Shown: positions 11,688-22,134 of the stretch, one piece after another
How the letters are laid out: every line of letters starts with the position of its first letter
How positions within the stretch are numbered: position 1 is the first letter of the stretch
NCBI RefSeq assembly: GCF_036320965.1
Contig: NC_092226.1
Location: 20,407,502 to 20,471,501, forward strand
Source: Panulirus ornatus
Taxonomy: Eukaryota; Arthropoda; Malacostraca; Decapoda; Palinuridae
Reading direction: 5' to 3'
Length of the DNA stretch: 64,000 nucleotides
The notes under the pieces: model-generated
The model's database searches: none
Told to the model about the DNA's origin: nothing
The model's input: only the letters and a program-made list of their open reading frames with translations
Position numbers and translations under genes: made by a program

Positions 11688-11700
11688 AGTAAGTCTATCT
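11688..11700. repeat. Target-site duplication, right copy
   Basis: AGTAAGTCTATCT follows the LINE sequence ending CATGTGAG; the AG at the border is shared with the LINE (microhomology). A short (TCTA)n run continues after it. Confidence 0.85.
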
Positions 11701-13676
11701 ATCTATCTATAATTCTATATCTCTGTCGCCTGCTCCAAATGGACCTCCCTCAAAGGAGTGACCATGGCAACAGAGTCTCCATAACTAAAGCACTCCAGTG
11801 CTGCTTCTTAGCCTTTAGTGCCCCACCCATAACAAGCCACTGGCAGAGGGGAAGCCTACGACACTGTTTGCAGAGGCTCCTATCTAATGTTCCCACTGAC
11901 TACTTCTGTTTAATGCTTCTACCTGCTGCTTCTACCTAATGTTCCTACCTAATAATCATGCCTAAATGTTCCTACCTAATAATTATGCCTAAATGTTCCA
12001 ATCGACTACTTCTATGTACTGCTCCTAACATTCTCCCAAAAGGCAGGGCTAGCACACAGTGCGCACCCCAGAGGAAAATCTAGAGTTATGAAGAATAAGC
12101 TGCATGAGTCATGAGTTACATATGACAAGGAGAGATTGTATGTTTGTGGACAGAATGTCAGTAGTCCACATGTTAGGGAGGCAGAAAGAAAAGACACGCT
12201 CACTAAGCAGATGTCATCAACTCTCCTAATACCCAGGTGGGTAGTACTGGTAATATACCTTCCTGCTTGTTGGCTGCCTACCAACTACTACCTAACAATA
12301 GGTCCCCAGAAAACAAGTTCCAGTCCCCCATGCCTCATGGTAAGGCAATGGTTTAGGTGTAGAACTGACAAATTAAGAGGCAAAATTATCAAAACCCACC
12401 CAATGTGACTTATGGGTGATCTTCATCTACCAGAGGCTCCCAGTATTTCTTACACTGTAAGAAAAACCAGTCTCTGTGAAACAGAAAAACTCCCTTCCCC
12501 CAAGTTCAAACTATGAAAGCTTCTCTACTGAATTAAGTAAGTCAAAGGAAATTAGTCAGATATAAACAGCAAGAGGCCTAAATGATTGTCAATTAACCAG
12601 GACAAGCACAATGCCAAGGTCTGATACAGGGTTTTCACTATGAGATGACATCGTTCCAGTCTGTTCACTCCAACAATACAGGGACTTTACACTAATAACC
12701 TTAAGACACAAAGAAAGAAGAAAAACCTCCCAAGTTCTAATCAAGAGTAAAAGGTGAAGAGGGAGCACATCAATGTCACAGAAAACAGCAAGATTAACAT
12801 ATGGAGTAAACTTATAACAGTACATAATGCTCTAAATAATTCACTATACATACATATTTACATAAGCCAATCACAGAAGGCTACTTATCCCAAGAGGGTG
12901 AAATTGGACAAAAAGGAAGGCTGCACAAGATCCAACTCATCCAATGATACAGAGATACTTGAGGTGACCAGAGTAACCATCAGGCCAGCAGGTGTGACAA
13001 CATCATTGTTGCCACGTGCGTGATGCTAGTTGGCAGGGGGACCAGGCTACAGCTTGTGAAAGGTGGTAAGCAAGAGGTGAGAGGCCTAAGCACCAGAATA
13101 TCTACCTAACTATGAGTCAATACAGTGAGGTTTTACCATGGCGGCACGGACAGCATGTTGGGCTTACCACTTGATTTGTCTGTTGACAAATGATGTTTCT
13201 CTCAACTGCCTTACCTCATCCCCTCACTTTTCTGCTTGATGTATAATTCTATTCTTCTAATGTGTAATTCTATTCTTCCAAACAGCTACTCCTCTGGCAT
13301 AGTTACCTATTCCATTCATCCGGTACTGTCTTCAACCATGAGTTTAATCATATTTTGAATGCTTTGGTACTCAACCCATTGAATTTTCTTAAATCAACTG
13401 GTATTACATTATATAGTCATTACAACTCTCTTGCTGGGCATTCATGTCTTACACATCTCTAGTATGCTTCCAGGAATTACTTTTGACAATGTTTCTGTAC
13501 CATCCTTGTCTGACTGCTTTCAGATTCAAAACATAGTTCTTTATTCCTTTTATTAGTTATCAGGTATTTATCATCATATATCTCTTCCTCCAACATTTGA
13601 GACAGTAAAGCTCTAATTCTTTCAGTCATTCATGGTAATTTACATGGTAATTCATGTTATCTTCCTTGTGAAATGT
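11701..13676. other. Intron-like non-coding sequence
   Basis: No coding exon is recognised. It holds a (TCTA)n stub at its start, a small minisatellite at about 11937-12005, and otherwise unique-looking AT-rich sequence. Stretch 11720-11880 (GACCTCCCTCAAAGGAGTGA onward) looks like an unclassified repeat, but there is no second copy here to prove it. Confidence 0.4.
11937..12005. repeat. Minisatellite, unit about 27 bp
   Basis: About two and a half copies of a unit starting ATGTTCCTACCTAATAAT and ending CATGCCTAA. Shorter imperfect versions (TTCTACCTGCTGC) lie just upstream. Confidence 0.6.
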
Positions 13677-14420
13677 TTCTATATTCTATTTTTTTTTTTT
13701 TTTTTTGCCGCTGTCTCCCGCGTTTGCGAGGTAGCACAAGGAAACAGACGAAAGAAATGGCCCAACCCACCCCCATACACATGTATATACATACATCCAC
13801 ACACGCAAATATACATACCTACACAGCTTTCCATGGTTTACCCCAGACGCTTCACATGCCTTGATTCAATCCACTGACAGCACGTCAACCCCGGTATACT
13901 ACATCGCTCCAATTCACTCTATTCCTTGCCCTCCTTTCACCCTCCTGCATGTTCAGGCCCCGATCACACAAAATCTTTTTCACTCCATCTTTCCACCTCC
14001 AATTTGGTCTCCCTCTTCTCCTCGTTCCCTCCACCTCCGACACATATATCCTCTTGGTCAATCTTTCCTCACTCATTCTCTCCATGTGCCCTAACCATTT
14101 CAAAACACCCTCTTCTGCTCTCTCAACCACGCTCTTTTTATTTCCACACATCTCTCTTACCCTTACGTTACTTACTCGATCAAACCACCTCACACCACAC
14201 ATTGTCCTCAAACATCTCATTTCCAGCACATCCATCCTCCTGCGCACAACTCTATCCATAGCCCACGCCTCGCAACCATACAACATTGTTGGAACCACTA
14301 TTCCTTCAAACATACCCATTTTTGCTTTCCGAGATAATGTTCTTGACTTCCACACATTCTTCAAGGCTCCCAGAATTTTCGCCCCCTCCCCCACCCTATG
14401 ATCCACTTCTATATTCTATT
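13677..14420 (-). mobile_element. Young LINE insertion, strongly 5'-truncated, 14-bp target duplication
   Basis: The minus-strand LINE carries its tail (T run 13689-13706), 3' UTR and the last 173 codons of the C-terminal region (14406-13885). It is cut at the codons for EAEVDHRVGEG. TTCTATATTCTATT occurs at 13677-13690 and 14407-14420 as target-site duplication, with TTC shared at the 5' junction. The ORF is intact over what remains. Same sense as the Daxx exons. Confidence 0.9.
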
Positions 14421-15236
14421 CATCTTATTAAATTCCATCTGTTTTCCTGTTAACTTGTGACCATATAACACAAGAGTATCAGTTTACTTCTTATCAATTC
14501 AAGAAAAATTTTCATCAAGAGTGTCTTGTTCCAAATATTCTCAATATCATTCCACTCAATAATTGGCTTAAAAGCATTATCTTTTCAATATGTTCCTTGA
14601 ATTCAAGGTTTTCTCTAATCATCAATCCAAAATCTCTGACATTTGCTCTGCTGTCAAGTTCTTTTCCTGTAAGGCCTCTGTACATAGGACTACATAGGAA
14701 AGACAGATAACAGGGGTACTGTTGGCCCATGTCTAGGTTGTGTGTTCAGAACTTAAATCTACAATACATAAATGGATGAAGTAAAGATAGAAGATTTCAA
14801 GGAATTCAACATGATCAAAATGAAGGAAATCTCTGAGTGAATTTCATGCACTATCCCATCCTCTTCTGCATTTGAGTGTAATCATAGTATTCAGAATGTG
14901 AAAATGGAATATGATTTTTTTTTTCCCTTTTCGGTAGGTACTGCAATAACATTAGCCATCCCATGACTGAAGTGATATCAGAGTTATGAGAGAATTTCTC
15001 ACAGCTTTCAGGGCAGACAAACCTTAATAAGAAACACTATAAGATGTGTGTGTGTAGTGGTGGCTACCAAGAGTAAAATAACAGTGATTTATGTACATCT
15101 GCTATGGTTCACTGGGGTGTCGAGATTGGGGGCTTCCCATAATCTTACTATTTCACAAAATCAATCTAAATATAATGGGCTTGGTCCCAAACACCATGAA
15201 ACATCAGTGTAACTGATTATAAGTGCTGATGTTTAC
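14421..15236. other. Intron-like non-coding sequence
   Basis: AT-rich with a short (TG)n near 15046. No gene or repeat is recognised. Confidence 0.45.
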
Positions 15237-15356
15237 CTTCATTTTTTTCTCAACTTTTCGTAGCCTAGAGCTTCTCTTCTTTTCCTCTTCAGTTTCCTCT
15301 GGTAAAGGTGACGCTTCCCCTGCCTCACCCATTGATTCATCGCCACTAACTCGCCT
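15237..15356 (-). CDS. Daxx: Daxx-like protein, charged exon before the histone-binding domain
   Basis: On the minus strand, TTTTTACAG precedes 15356 and the donor AAG|GTAAAC follows 15237. The exon is 120 bases, 40 open codons, phase 0 at both ends. It begins RRVSGDESMGEAGEASPLPE and ends KRSSRLRKVEKKMK; the other two frames have stops. It is acidic first and basic later, and joined to the next exon it gives ...RKVEKKMK-EISDKIKELE, a continuous heptad-like charged helix. In Daxx a comparable helix sits between the N-terminal bundle and the histone-binding domain. On its own this exon has no decisive signature; assignment rests on phase, strand and the joined sequence. Confidence 0.6.
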
Positions 15357-16049
15357 CTGTAAAAATATCTTTATGAAATAAAATCATAATATTGAATAAA
15401 AAAGTTAGTTGCAAATGTGTATAAAGAACAAAACTTTCCATTTGTCACAGCAAAGTTAAAAGATCCTTAATATCCATATTCGTTTTAACATTCAACTAAT
15501 AACCACTCACATCACATTTTCTTACATATGTCATACCTGTCAATCTGACTACACTGCTTGTAACATCTCCATTATCCTCATCCCTTTCTCATCACTATAT
15601 TGTATACGTTTTGCCACAATTCACCATATATCCAAACTAGGAATTTGCAGTTTATCTCCTAATAAAATGTTAACAAAATAACATGAAAGTTCATCATCAA
15701 GCCTTTTCAAATTTCAAATGGACTTCATGGAATTTCAATCATGGCTATAAAGGGAGATAAGAAACCAATCAAATTTCTGCAAACCAATAAAGATATATAT
15801 CACACTGTCTGTTGACCTTGATCCCTGGTTTCCAAGCATACTTGTCATGTGTGAAGATGTGACTTGCACTATAACCATGATAAATCCTGTCGGACACATC
15901 GTCTATGTCTTACATTAATCTTAATCACCAGAACTGGAGGGTGTTATATGGAATGCTTTTGTCACTGCAGTGCAGCACAGCCATTGGAGTAAAATGAAAT
16001 GGGTGAAAAGGGTGTTTAAAAAATCTTGTATCATGAAAAAAATACCCAT
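15357..16049. other. Non-coding sequence, nothing recognised
   Basis: Unique-looking AT-rich sequence. Further upstream Daxx exons would be expected on the minus strand beyond 15356; none could be recognised here. Confidence 0.4.
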
Positions 16050-17720
16050 TGTGATAACTCTATAGCTAACTTACCCAACCAAAACAGCCAACAAATAAAC
16101 ATACACAAACTACAGAAAATTACATTGGCCAGCATTCACATAGCATATGGAATCTAAGCTCTATATCATACATATTGTGCTATCTCACACTACATCATCA
16201 ACAAAGCCAGCAAAAAGCACAAACCACAGACATAGAAAGAAATATAACCCAAATTTCTCCCCAAAAGTTACAGACCTCATAAAACAGAGAAACCAGCTAT
16301 AAAAAATCACCACCATCATCAGAAATCACAGAACAAAGCTAAACCAAACAACATGACTAACCTAATCAATGCAAGGCATACAACAAACTGACAATCCTAA
16401 CTGAACACAATGAAGCACAAGACCTACAAGAACCAATTCTGGCACACATCACAGGAAAACCACACTAACTAAATCAACCTAGCTCTAACACAAGAGGCAT
16501 TTATTACCCCATCCAATTACATCCCTTTGCCAAAGAACACAAAACATACTCATGAGACAATGCTCAAAAATCAGCTGCAAATCAATAACATACCTAAACA
16601 AGGAAGTCATGAAAAAACTACACAATATCCATCCAAAACCAACTGCTCACCTACCCTTCGCTCTCACTAACACAAGCAATTAAAACCTTAAAGAACTCTC
16701 CTGCAACAGCTCCTGACAACATATCAAACTTTCACATAAAACACTTGGGCATAGTTGCAATTCATGCACTTACAAATATCTTCAATCACTTCTAATTGCA
16801 TAATAGAATCACTGATATATGCAAGTTGCCAACACAATTCCTGCCCCAAAACCCTCCAAACCACTTAACTCTCCCTTGTCATACCACTTTATATCACTTA
16901 TGTTTTCAGTATCCTAAACTAATACACAACAGAATCAAGCAAAATATCCCAATCTCCCAAACAACATGGCTTTAAGTCTACTCACTCCACTACTACCTCT
17001 ACACACATACTTCATACAGATCCTAAAGGGCTTCAACCAAATAAATATAATCAAAGCATTTGACATTTTCCTGACTTATGCTTAAAAAAAAAGACTAGCC
17101 TCTACAACAATGACAAAAAGCAGTTGGCCAACTTCATAGCTTCTTCTAAAGCTCATTATGCTCGATTGCAATAGAGTTCCCCAGGAGCAGTTCTTTCTCC
17201 AACCCTCTTCAATCTCTTCCTAAATGAGCTCCCATTACCTCCTCTAATATACAGATGACTTCACAATAACATTGCAGCACCTTGACACTACATAAGCAAT
17301 ACTACATATTCAACAATTGGAACAGCTCACCTAGAAAAGGTCTGCATATGCACCCCACTGAAGTCTTCTGTCACCTTTTGAACCCAAACATAAACGCATT
17401 CAACCTGCATCCTCCCATTAACTTGAATGGCCAATCACTCCAACTCAACAAAACATCAACTATTCTGGGAATCACATATGACATACAACATTCACTCCCA
17501 ATTTCAGAAATTTCAACACAAAAGCAATAAACAAATCAAATGCCCTCAAAACACTAACTGATACAAGATCAGGACAAGCTATAGAATCCCTTAGCATACT
17601 CCACAAACAATTCATCCACTCCATCCTAAACAATGGCTCATCTGCCTAGTCATCCACATTGTCAAAATTAAAAAAAAAACATATCTGCAAAACATATTTA
17701 ATGAAGCACTCACTAAATTC
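16050..17720 (+). mobile_element. Decayed Jockey-like LINE
   Basis: No long frame survives, but fragments in order give a Jockey/CR1-group reverse transcriptase: LKNSPATAPDNISNFHIKHL (about 16690-16750), then HALTNIFNHF, NRIKQNI, SPGAVLSPTLFNLFL (about 17175-17222, motif B) and YTDDFTIT (about 17250, the YADD motif with one change). After that an open stretch at 17282-17530 includes NNWNSSPRKG and LNKTSTILGITYD, the usual thumb region. The sequence is A/C-rich on this strand, unlike the RTE-type copies. The boundaries are approximate. Confidence 0.65.
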
Positions 17721-17732
17721 ATTTTATTCTTA

Positions 17733-17812
17733 TTATACTTTGTCGCTGCCTCACGCATTAGCGAGGTAGCACAAGGAAACAGACGAGAGAATGGCCCAAC
17801 CCACCCACATAT
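17733..17812 (-). mobile_element. Solitary LINE 3' tail
   Basis: Only the terminal part of the RTE-type 3' UTR is present (reverse complement ends GTGCTACCTCGCTAATGCGT then GAGGCAGCGACAAAGTATA). It is followed directly by the complete tail of the next copy, so one tail sits behind another. Confidence 0.75.
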
Positions 17813-18011
17813 TTATATATATTTATTATACTTTGTCGCTGTCTCCCGCGTTTGCGAGGTAGCGCAAGGAAACAGACGAAAGAAATGGCCCAACCCCCCC
17901 CATACACATGTATATACATACGTCCACACACGCAAATATACATACCTACACAGCTTTCCATGGTTTACCCCAGACGCTTCACATGCCTTGATTCAATCCA
18001 CTGACAGTACG

Positions 18012-19934
18012 TCAACCCCGGTATACCACATCGCTCCAATTCACTCTATTCCTTGCCCTCCCTTCACCCTCCTGCATGTTCAGGCCCCGATCACACAAAA
18101 TCTTTTTCACTCCATCTTTCCACCTCCAATTTGGTCTCCCTCTTCTCCTCGTTCCCTCCACCTCCGACACATATATCCTCTTGGTCAATCTTTCCTCACT
18201 CATTCTCTCCATGTGCCCAAACCACTTCAAAACACCCTCTTCTGCTCTCTCAACCACGCTCTTTTTATTTCCACACATCTCTCTTACCCTTACGTTACTC
18301 ACTCGATCAAACCACCTCACACCACACATTGTCCTCAAACATCTCATTTCCAGCACATCCATCCTCCTGCGCACAACTCTATCCATAGCCCACGCCTCGC
18401 AACCATACAACATTGTTGGAACCACTATTCCTTCAAACATACCCATTTTTGCTTTCCGAGATAATGTTCTCGACTTCCACACATTCTTCAAGGCCCCCAG
18501 AATTTTCGCCCCCTCCCCCACCCTATGATCCACTTCCGCTTCCATGGTTCCATCCGCTGCCAGATCCACTCCCAGATATCTAAAACACTTCACTTCCTCC
18601 AGTTTTTCTCCATTCAAACTCACCTCCCAATTGACTTGACCCTCAACCCTACTGTACCTAATAACCTTGCTCTTATTCACATTTACTCTTAACTTTCTTC
18701 TTCCACACACTTTACCAAACTCAGTCACCAGCTTCTGCAGTTTCTCACATGAATCAGCCACCAGCGCTGTATCATCAGTGAACAACAACTGACTCACTTC
18801 CCAAGCTCTCTTATCCCCAACAGACTTCATACTTGCCCCTCTTTCCAAAACTCTTGCATTTACCTCCCTAACAACCCCATCCATAAACAAATTAAACAAC
18901 CATGGAGACATCACACACCCATGCCGCAAACCTACATTCACTGAGAACCAATCACTTTCCTCTCTTCCTACACGTACACATGCCTTACATCCTCGATAAA
19001 AACTTTTCACTGCTTCTAACAACTTGCCTCCCACACCATATATTCTTAATACCTTCCACAGAGCATCTCTATCAACTCTATCATATGCCTTCTCCAGATC
19101 CATAAATGCTACATACAAATCCATTTGCTTTTCTAAGTATTTCTCACATACATTCTTCAAAGCAAACACCTGATCCACACATCCTCTACCACTTCTGAAA
19201 CCACACTGCTCTTCCCCAATCTGATGCTCTGTACATGCCTTCACCCTCTCAATCAATACCCTCCCATATAATTTACCAGGAATACTCAACAAACTTATAC
19301 CTCTGTAATTTGAGCACTCACTCTTATCCCCTTTGCCTTTGTACAATGGCACTATGCATGCATTCCGCCAATCCTCAGGCACCTCACCATGAGTCATACA
19401 TACATTAAATAACCTTACCAACCAGTCAACAATACAGTCACCCCCTTTTTTAATAAATTCCACTGCAATACCATCCAAACCTGCTGCCTTGCAGGCTTTC
19501 ATCTTCCGCAAAGCTTTCACTACCTCTTCTCTGTTTACCAAATCATTTTCCCTAACCCTCTCACTTTGCACACCACCTCGACCAAAACACCCTATATCTG
19601 CCACTCTATCATCAAACACATTCAACAAACCTTCAAAATACTCACTCCATCTCCTTCTCACATCACCACTACTTGTTATCACCTCCCCATTTGCGCCCTT
19701 CACTGAAGTTCCCATTTGCTCCCTTGTCTTACGCACTTTATTTACCTCCTTCCAGAACATCTTTTTATTCTCCCTAAAATTTAATGATACTCTCTCACCC
19801 CAACTCTCATTTGCCCTTTTTTTCACCTCTTGCACCTTTCTCTTGACCTCCTGTCTCTTTCTTTTATACATCTCCCACTCAATTGCATTTTTTCCCTGCA
19901 AAAATCGTCCAAATGCCTCTCTCTTCTCTTTCAC
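18012..19934 (-). CDS. LINE reverse transcriptase and C-terminal region, 640 codons
   Basis: Reverse transcriptase of the RTE-type LINE, which copies element RNA at a nicked chromosomal target. In order: linker, AGLDGIAVEFIKKGGD, NACIVPLYKGKGDK with YRGISLLSIPGK, EEQCGFRSGRGCVDQVFALK, AFMDLEKAYDRVDR (motif A), GLRHGCVMSPWLFNLFMD (motif B, Q replaced by H), LLFTDDTALVAD (motif C, FADD changed to FTDD but both aspartates kept), VNVNKSKVI, CFRYLGVDL, then the C-terminal block GCEAWAMDRVVRRR, CGVRWFDRVSN and GRPNWRWKDGVK. The frame is open to the stop but is cut from the endonuclease by a one-base deletion near 19940. It is a transposon ORF, not a host gene. Confidence 0.85.
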   Translation of the reverse strand: MKEKREAFGRFLQGKNAIEWEMYKRKRQEVKRKVQEVKKRANESWGERVSLNFRENKKMFWKEVNKVRKTREQMGTSVKGANGEVITSSGDVRRRWSEYFEGLLNVFDDRVADIGCFGRGGVQSERVRENDLVNREEVVKALRKMKACKAAGLDGIAVEFIKKGGDCIVDWLVRLFNVCMTHGEVPEDWRNACIVPLYKGKGDKSECSNYRGISLLSIPGKLYGRVLIERVKACTEHQIGEEQCGFRSGRGCVDQVFALKNVCEKYLEKQMDLYVAFMDLEKAYDRVDRDALWKVLRIYGVGGKLLEAVKSFYRGCKACVRVGREESDWFSVNVGLRHGCVMSPWLFNLFMDGVVREVNARVLERGASMKSVGDKRAWEVSQLLFTDDTALVADSCEKLQKLVTEFGKVCGRRKLRVNVNKSKVIRYSRVEGQVNWEVSLNGEKLEEVKCFRYLGVDLAADGTMEAEVDHRVGEGAKILGALKNVWKSRTLSRKAKMGMFEGIVVPTMLYGCEAWAMDRVVRRRMDVLEMRCLRTMCGVRWFDRVSNVRVREMCGNKKSVVERAEEGVLKWFGHMERMSEERLTKRIYVSEVEGTRRRGRPNWRWKDGVKKILCDRGLNMQEGEGRARNRVNWSDVVYRG

Positions 19935-20716
19935 TAATACTCTTCTTCTTCATCCCACCACTCACTACCCTTTCTAATCAACCCACCTCCCACTCTTCTC
20001 ATGCCACAAGCATCTTTTGCGCAATCCATCACTGATTCCCTAAATACATCCCATTCCTCCCCCACTCCCCTTACTTCCATTGTTCTCACCTTTTTCCATT
20101 CTGTACTCAGTCTCTCCTGGTACTTCCTCACACAGGTCTCCTTCCCAAGCTCACTTACTCTCACCACCCTCTTCACCCCAACATTCACTCTTCTTTTCTG
20201 AAAACCCATACAAATCTTCACCTTAGCCTCCACAAGATAATGATCAGACATCCCTCCAGTTGCACCTCTCAGCACATCCAAAAGTCTCTCTTTCGCACGC
20301 CTGTCAATTAACACGTAATCCAATAACGCTCTCTGGCCATCTCTCCTACTTACATAAGTATACTTATGTATATCTCGCTTTTTAAACCAGGTATTCCCAA
20401 TCATCAGTCCTTTTTCAGCACATAAATCTACAAGCTCTTCACCATTTCCATTTACAACACTGAACACCCCATGTATACCAATTATTCCCTCAACTGCCAC
20501 ATTACTCACCTTTGCATTCAAATCACCCATCACTATAACCCGGTCTCGTGCATCAAAACCACTAACACACTCATTCAGCTGCTCCCAAAACACTTGCCTC
20601 TCATGATCTTTCTTCTCATGCCCAGGTGCATATGCACCAATAATCACCCACCTCTCTCCATCAATTTTCAGTTTTACCCATATTAATCGAGAATTTACTT
20701 TCTTACACTCTATCAT
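19934..20716 (-). pseudogene. LINE APE endonuclease, N-terminally truncated
   Basis: The 260-codon frame covers most of the apurinic-like endonuclease that nicks the target DNA: GAYAPGHEKKDHERQVFWEQ, VIVMGDLNAKVSNVAVEG, LLDYVLIDRRAKERLL and GGMSDHYLVEAKV, with the SDH triad intact. The N-terminal strand carrying the metal-binding Asn and Glu (LNVCGCN, SETK in other copies) is lost. Two codons (Asn-Val) are missing before LRGATGG. A one-base deletion near 19940 ends the frame early and separates it from the reverse transcriptase. Confidence 0.85.
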
Positions 20717-20718
20717 AT

Positions 20719-22134
20719 CACATATATCACAAGATATATTACAAAATGAAATTCTTCTTGGCTTTGAGAGCCCCCTAGTGTTTCTACATTAAAAGAATAA
20801 TAAAATCAATAAAGCAATAAAATATTAAAGGAAACACTTTAATATTTTACTTTCCTATTGTGATGACAAATGATTGAAAAGGAGGATGCTTTTAGGTACA
20901 AAAGACTTTCTGTATCTATCAGTACGCTGCATGGGCAAAGCTAACCTCCTTCCTGATTTTAAATATGTGTAACAATTGTATAGCGGATGGGTTACATCTT
21001 TCATAATCCTATCTACTTGTTTCATTATGCCTGTCTGATAAAGCTTATCTAGTGATGTGGTCTCCACACCTAATTTTCCTGCTTTTTAACAATTCTTCCC
21101 AACTTATTTCTATCTTTACAAGTAAGTTTCCCATACCAGGCAATCACTGAAAAATTTAGAACTGATTCTAATACTGATTTGTAACATAAGTTAATGATCA
21201 CTTTATCAACCTTTAGGTTGCGCAATATACGTACAAAGTGTAGTCATTGGTTACATTTCCTTGACACCATATCCATATTAACACTGCCTTTCAACTGGTC
21301 ATCAATCATAAGTCCCAAATACTTGTACTAGTTTACTCTTTGAATGTGTTCTTCCTCAATTGTTAATAAGTCAGGTACATGTTTATTTTTAGTTGCGAAA
21401 TTGAATATCATCTCCTTAGTTTTCTTAACATTAAGCTCCAAAAAATTTTGTTTACTCCAGTCAACAAATTTTTGACTTGAGTTAAATAGGGTTCATAATT
21501 ATCATTGACAACTTTTCCTAGGATAACTGTATCGTCAGCATATTCTATAATAGTACAGTCATCAGTTCCACTCCTACAATCATCTGTGTACAAGGTAAAG
21601 AGAATAGGGGACAATACACAACCTTGGGGGGCTCCTGTGTTGGTAACTACCACATTAGACTTGACATTATTCACATTGGTATATTGAGGTCTCTGCATTA
21701 AAAAGCTAAAAATCCATTTTAAGATGTTTCTACTTACACTCATTTGTAACATTTTATTAAGCAAAATATGAGGTTGCATTGTGTTAAATGCTGAACTAAA
21801 ATCGATGAACAGTGCTCTAATTTGTGATTTAGTCTTATCTAAGTGCTCGTTAACATCATCTAATAATGTAAGTGTTGCATCCTGTACACTCCTATTAGAG
21901 CAATAAGCAAACTGCATAGGGTCTTTTAAATTATTTGTTCTTTCCCAGATGTAGTTTTTCAATATACTTTCTAAACATTTCATAATGTTAGATGTCAACA
22001 CTACAGGTTTAAAATCTTTGGGATCTTTCAGGACACTTAATTTTTGCAATAGGTTTCACTTCCGATTCTTTCCATTCATAGGCACCACTCCCTGATCTAT
22101 GGAAGGTGTCAGTTGTTTAGCACAGCATTTAAGT
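20719..22134 (-). mobile_element. CR1/Rex1-like LINE fragment
   Basis: This is a second LINE clade, unlike the RTE-type copies. The 213-codon frame at 22049-21408 reads FKPVVLTSNIMKCLESILKN, FIDFSSAFNTMQPHILLNKM (motif A), GAPQGCVLSPILFTLYTDDC (motif B) and YADDTVILGKV (motif C). A later frame, 21067-20855, gives the typical CR1/Rex C-terminus (DVTHPLYNCYTYLKSGRRLA, then YRKSFVPKSILLFN). The 3' end near 20720 shows GTGATATATGTGATATGAT, short repeats as in CR1-type tails. It is frameshifted at 22050 and between 21400 and 21070, and it lacks the 5' half with the endonuclease. It lies between two RTE-type copies. Confidence 0.8.

Larger units (their letters stand above)
10177..11700 (-). mobile_element. 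Young LINE insertion with 5' inversion and 13-bp target duplication
   Basis: The main part, 10190-11155, is minus-strand LINE: T run (the poly-A tail), 3' UTR hairpin, and a C-terminal ORF of 249 codons (11148-10399) with YGCEAWAMDRVVRRRMDVLE. The upstream part, 11154-11690, is the next LINE segment in opposite orientation. It is an open frame from GKLYGRVLIERVK to LLFADDTALVADSCE that includes motifs A, B and C of the reverse transcriptase. The flanks carry AGTAAGTCTATCT at 10177-10189 and 11688-11700. This is the structure expected from target-primed reverse transcription with twin priming. It lies in the Daxx intron in the same sense as the gene. Confidence 0.9.
17826..20718 (-). mobile_element. 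Young LINE copy, 5'-truncated in the endonuclease
   Basis: The 3' tail with hairpin is at 17826-18010, followed by almost the whole ORF up to MIECKKVNSRLIWVKLK near 20716. Only the first ~95 codons and the 5' UTR are missing. The next element on the upstream side is the CR1/Rex1-like fragment. The coding part is split into two frames (see the two ORF entries). Confidence 0.92.

Noticed and set aside
17826..20718. A 640-codon reverse transcriptase frame as a possible domesticated host gene
   Set aside because: It has the LINE tail, a frameshift before the endonuclease and many near-identical relatives in the window, so it is an ordinary LINE copy.
17826..20718. Target-site duplication for this LINE (CACATAT on both sides)
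   Set aside because: Seven AT-rich bases beside other repeats; too short to separate from chance.
20719..22134. CR1-like element as an insertion splitting one RTE-type copy
   Set aside because: The RTE-type parts on its two sides overlap in LINE coordinates, so they are two different copies.
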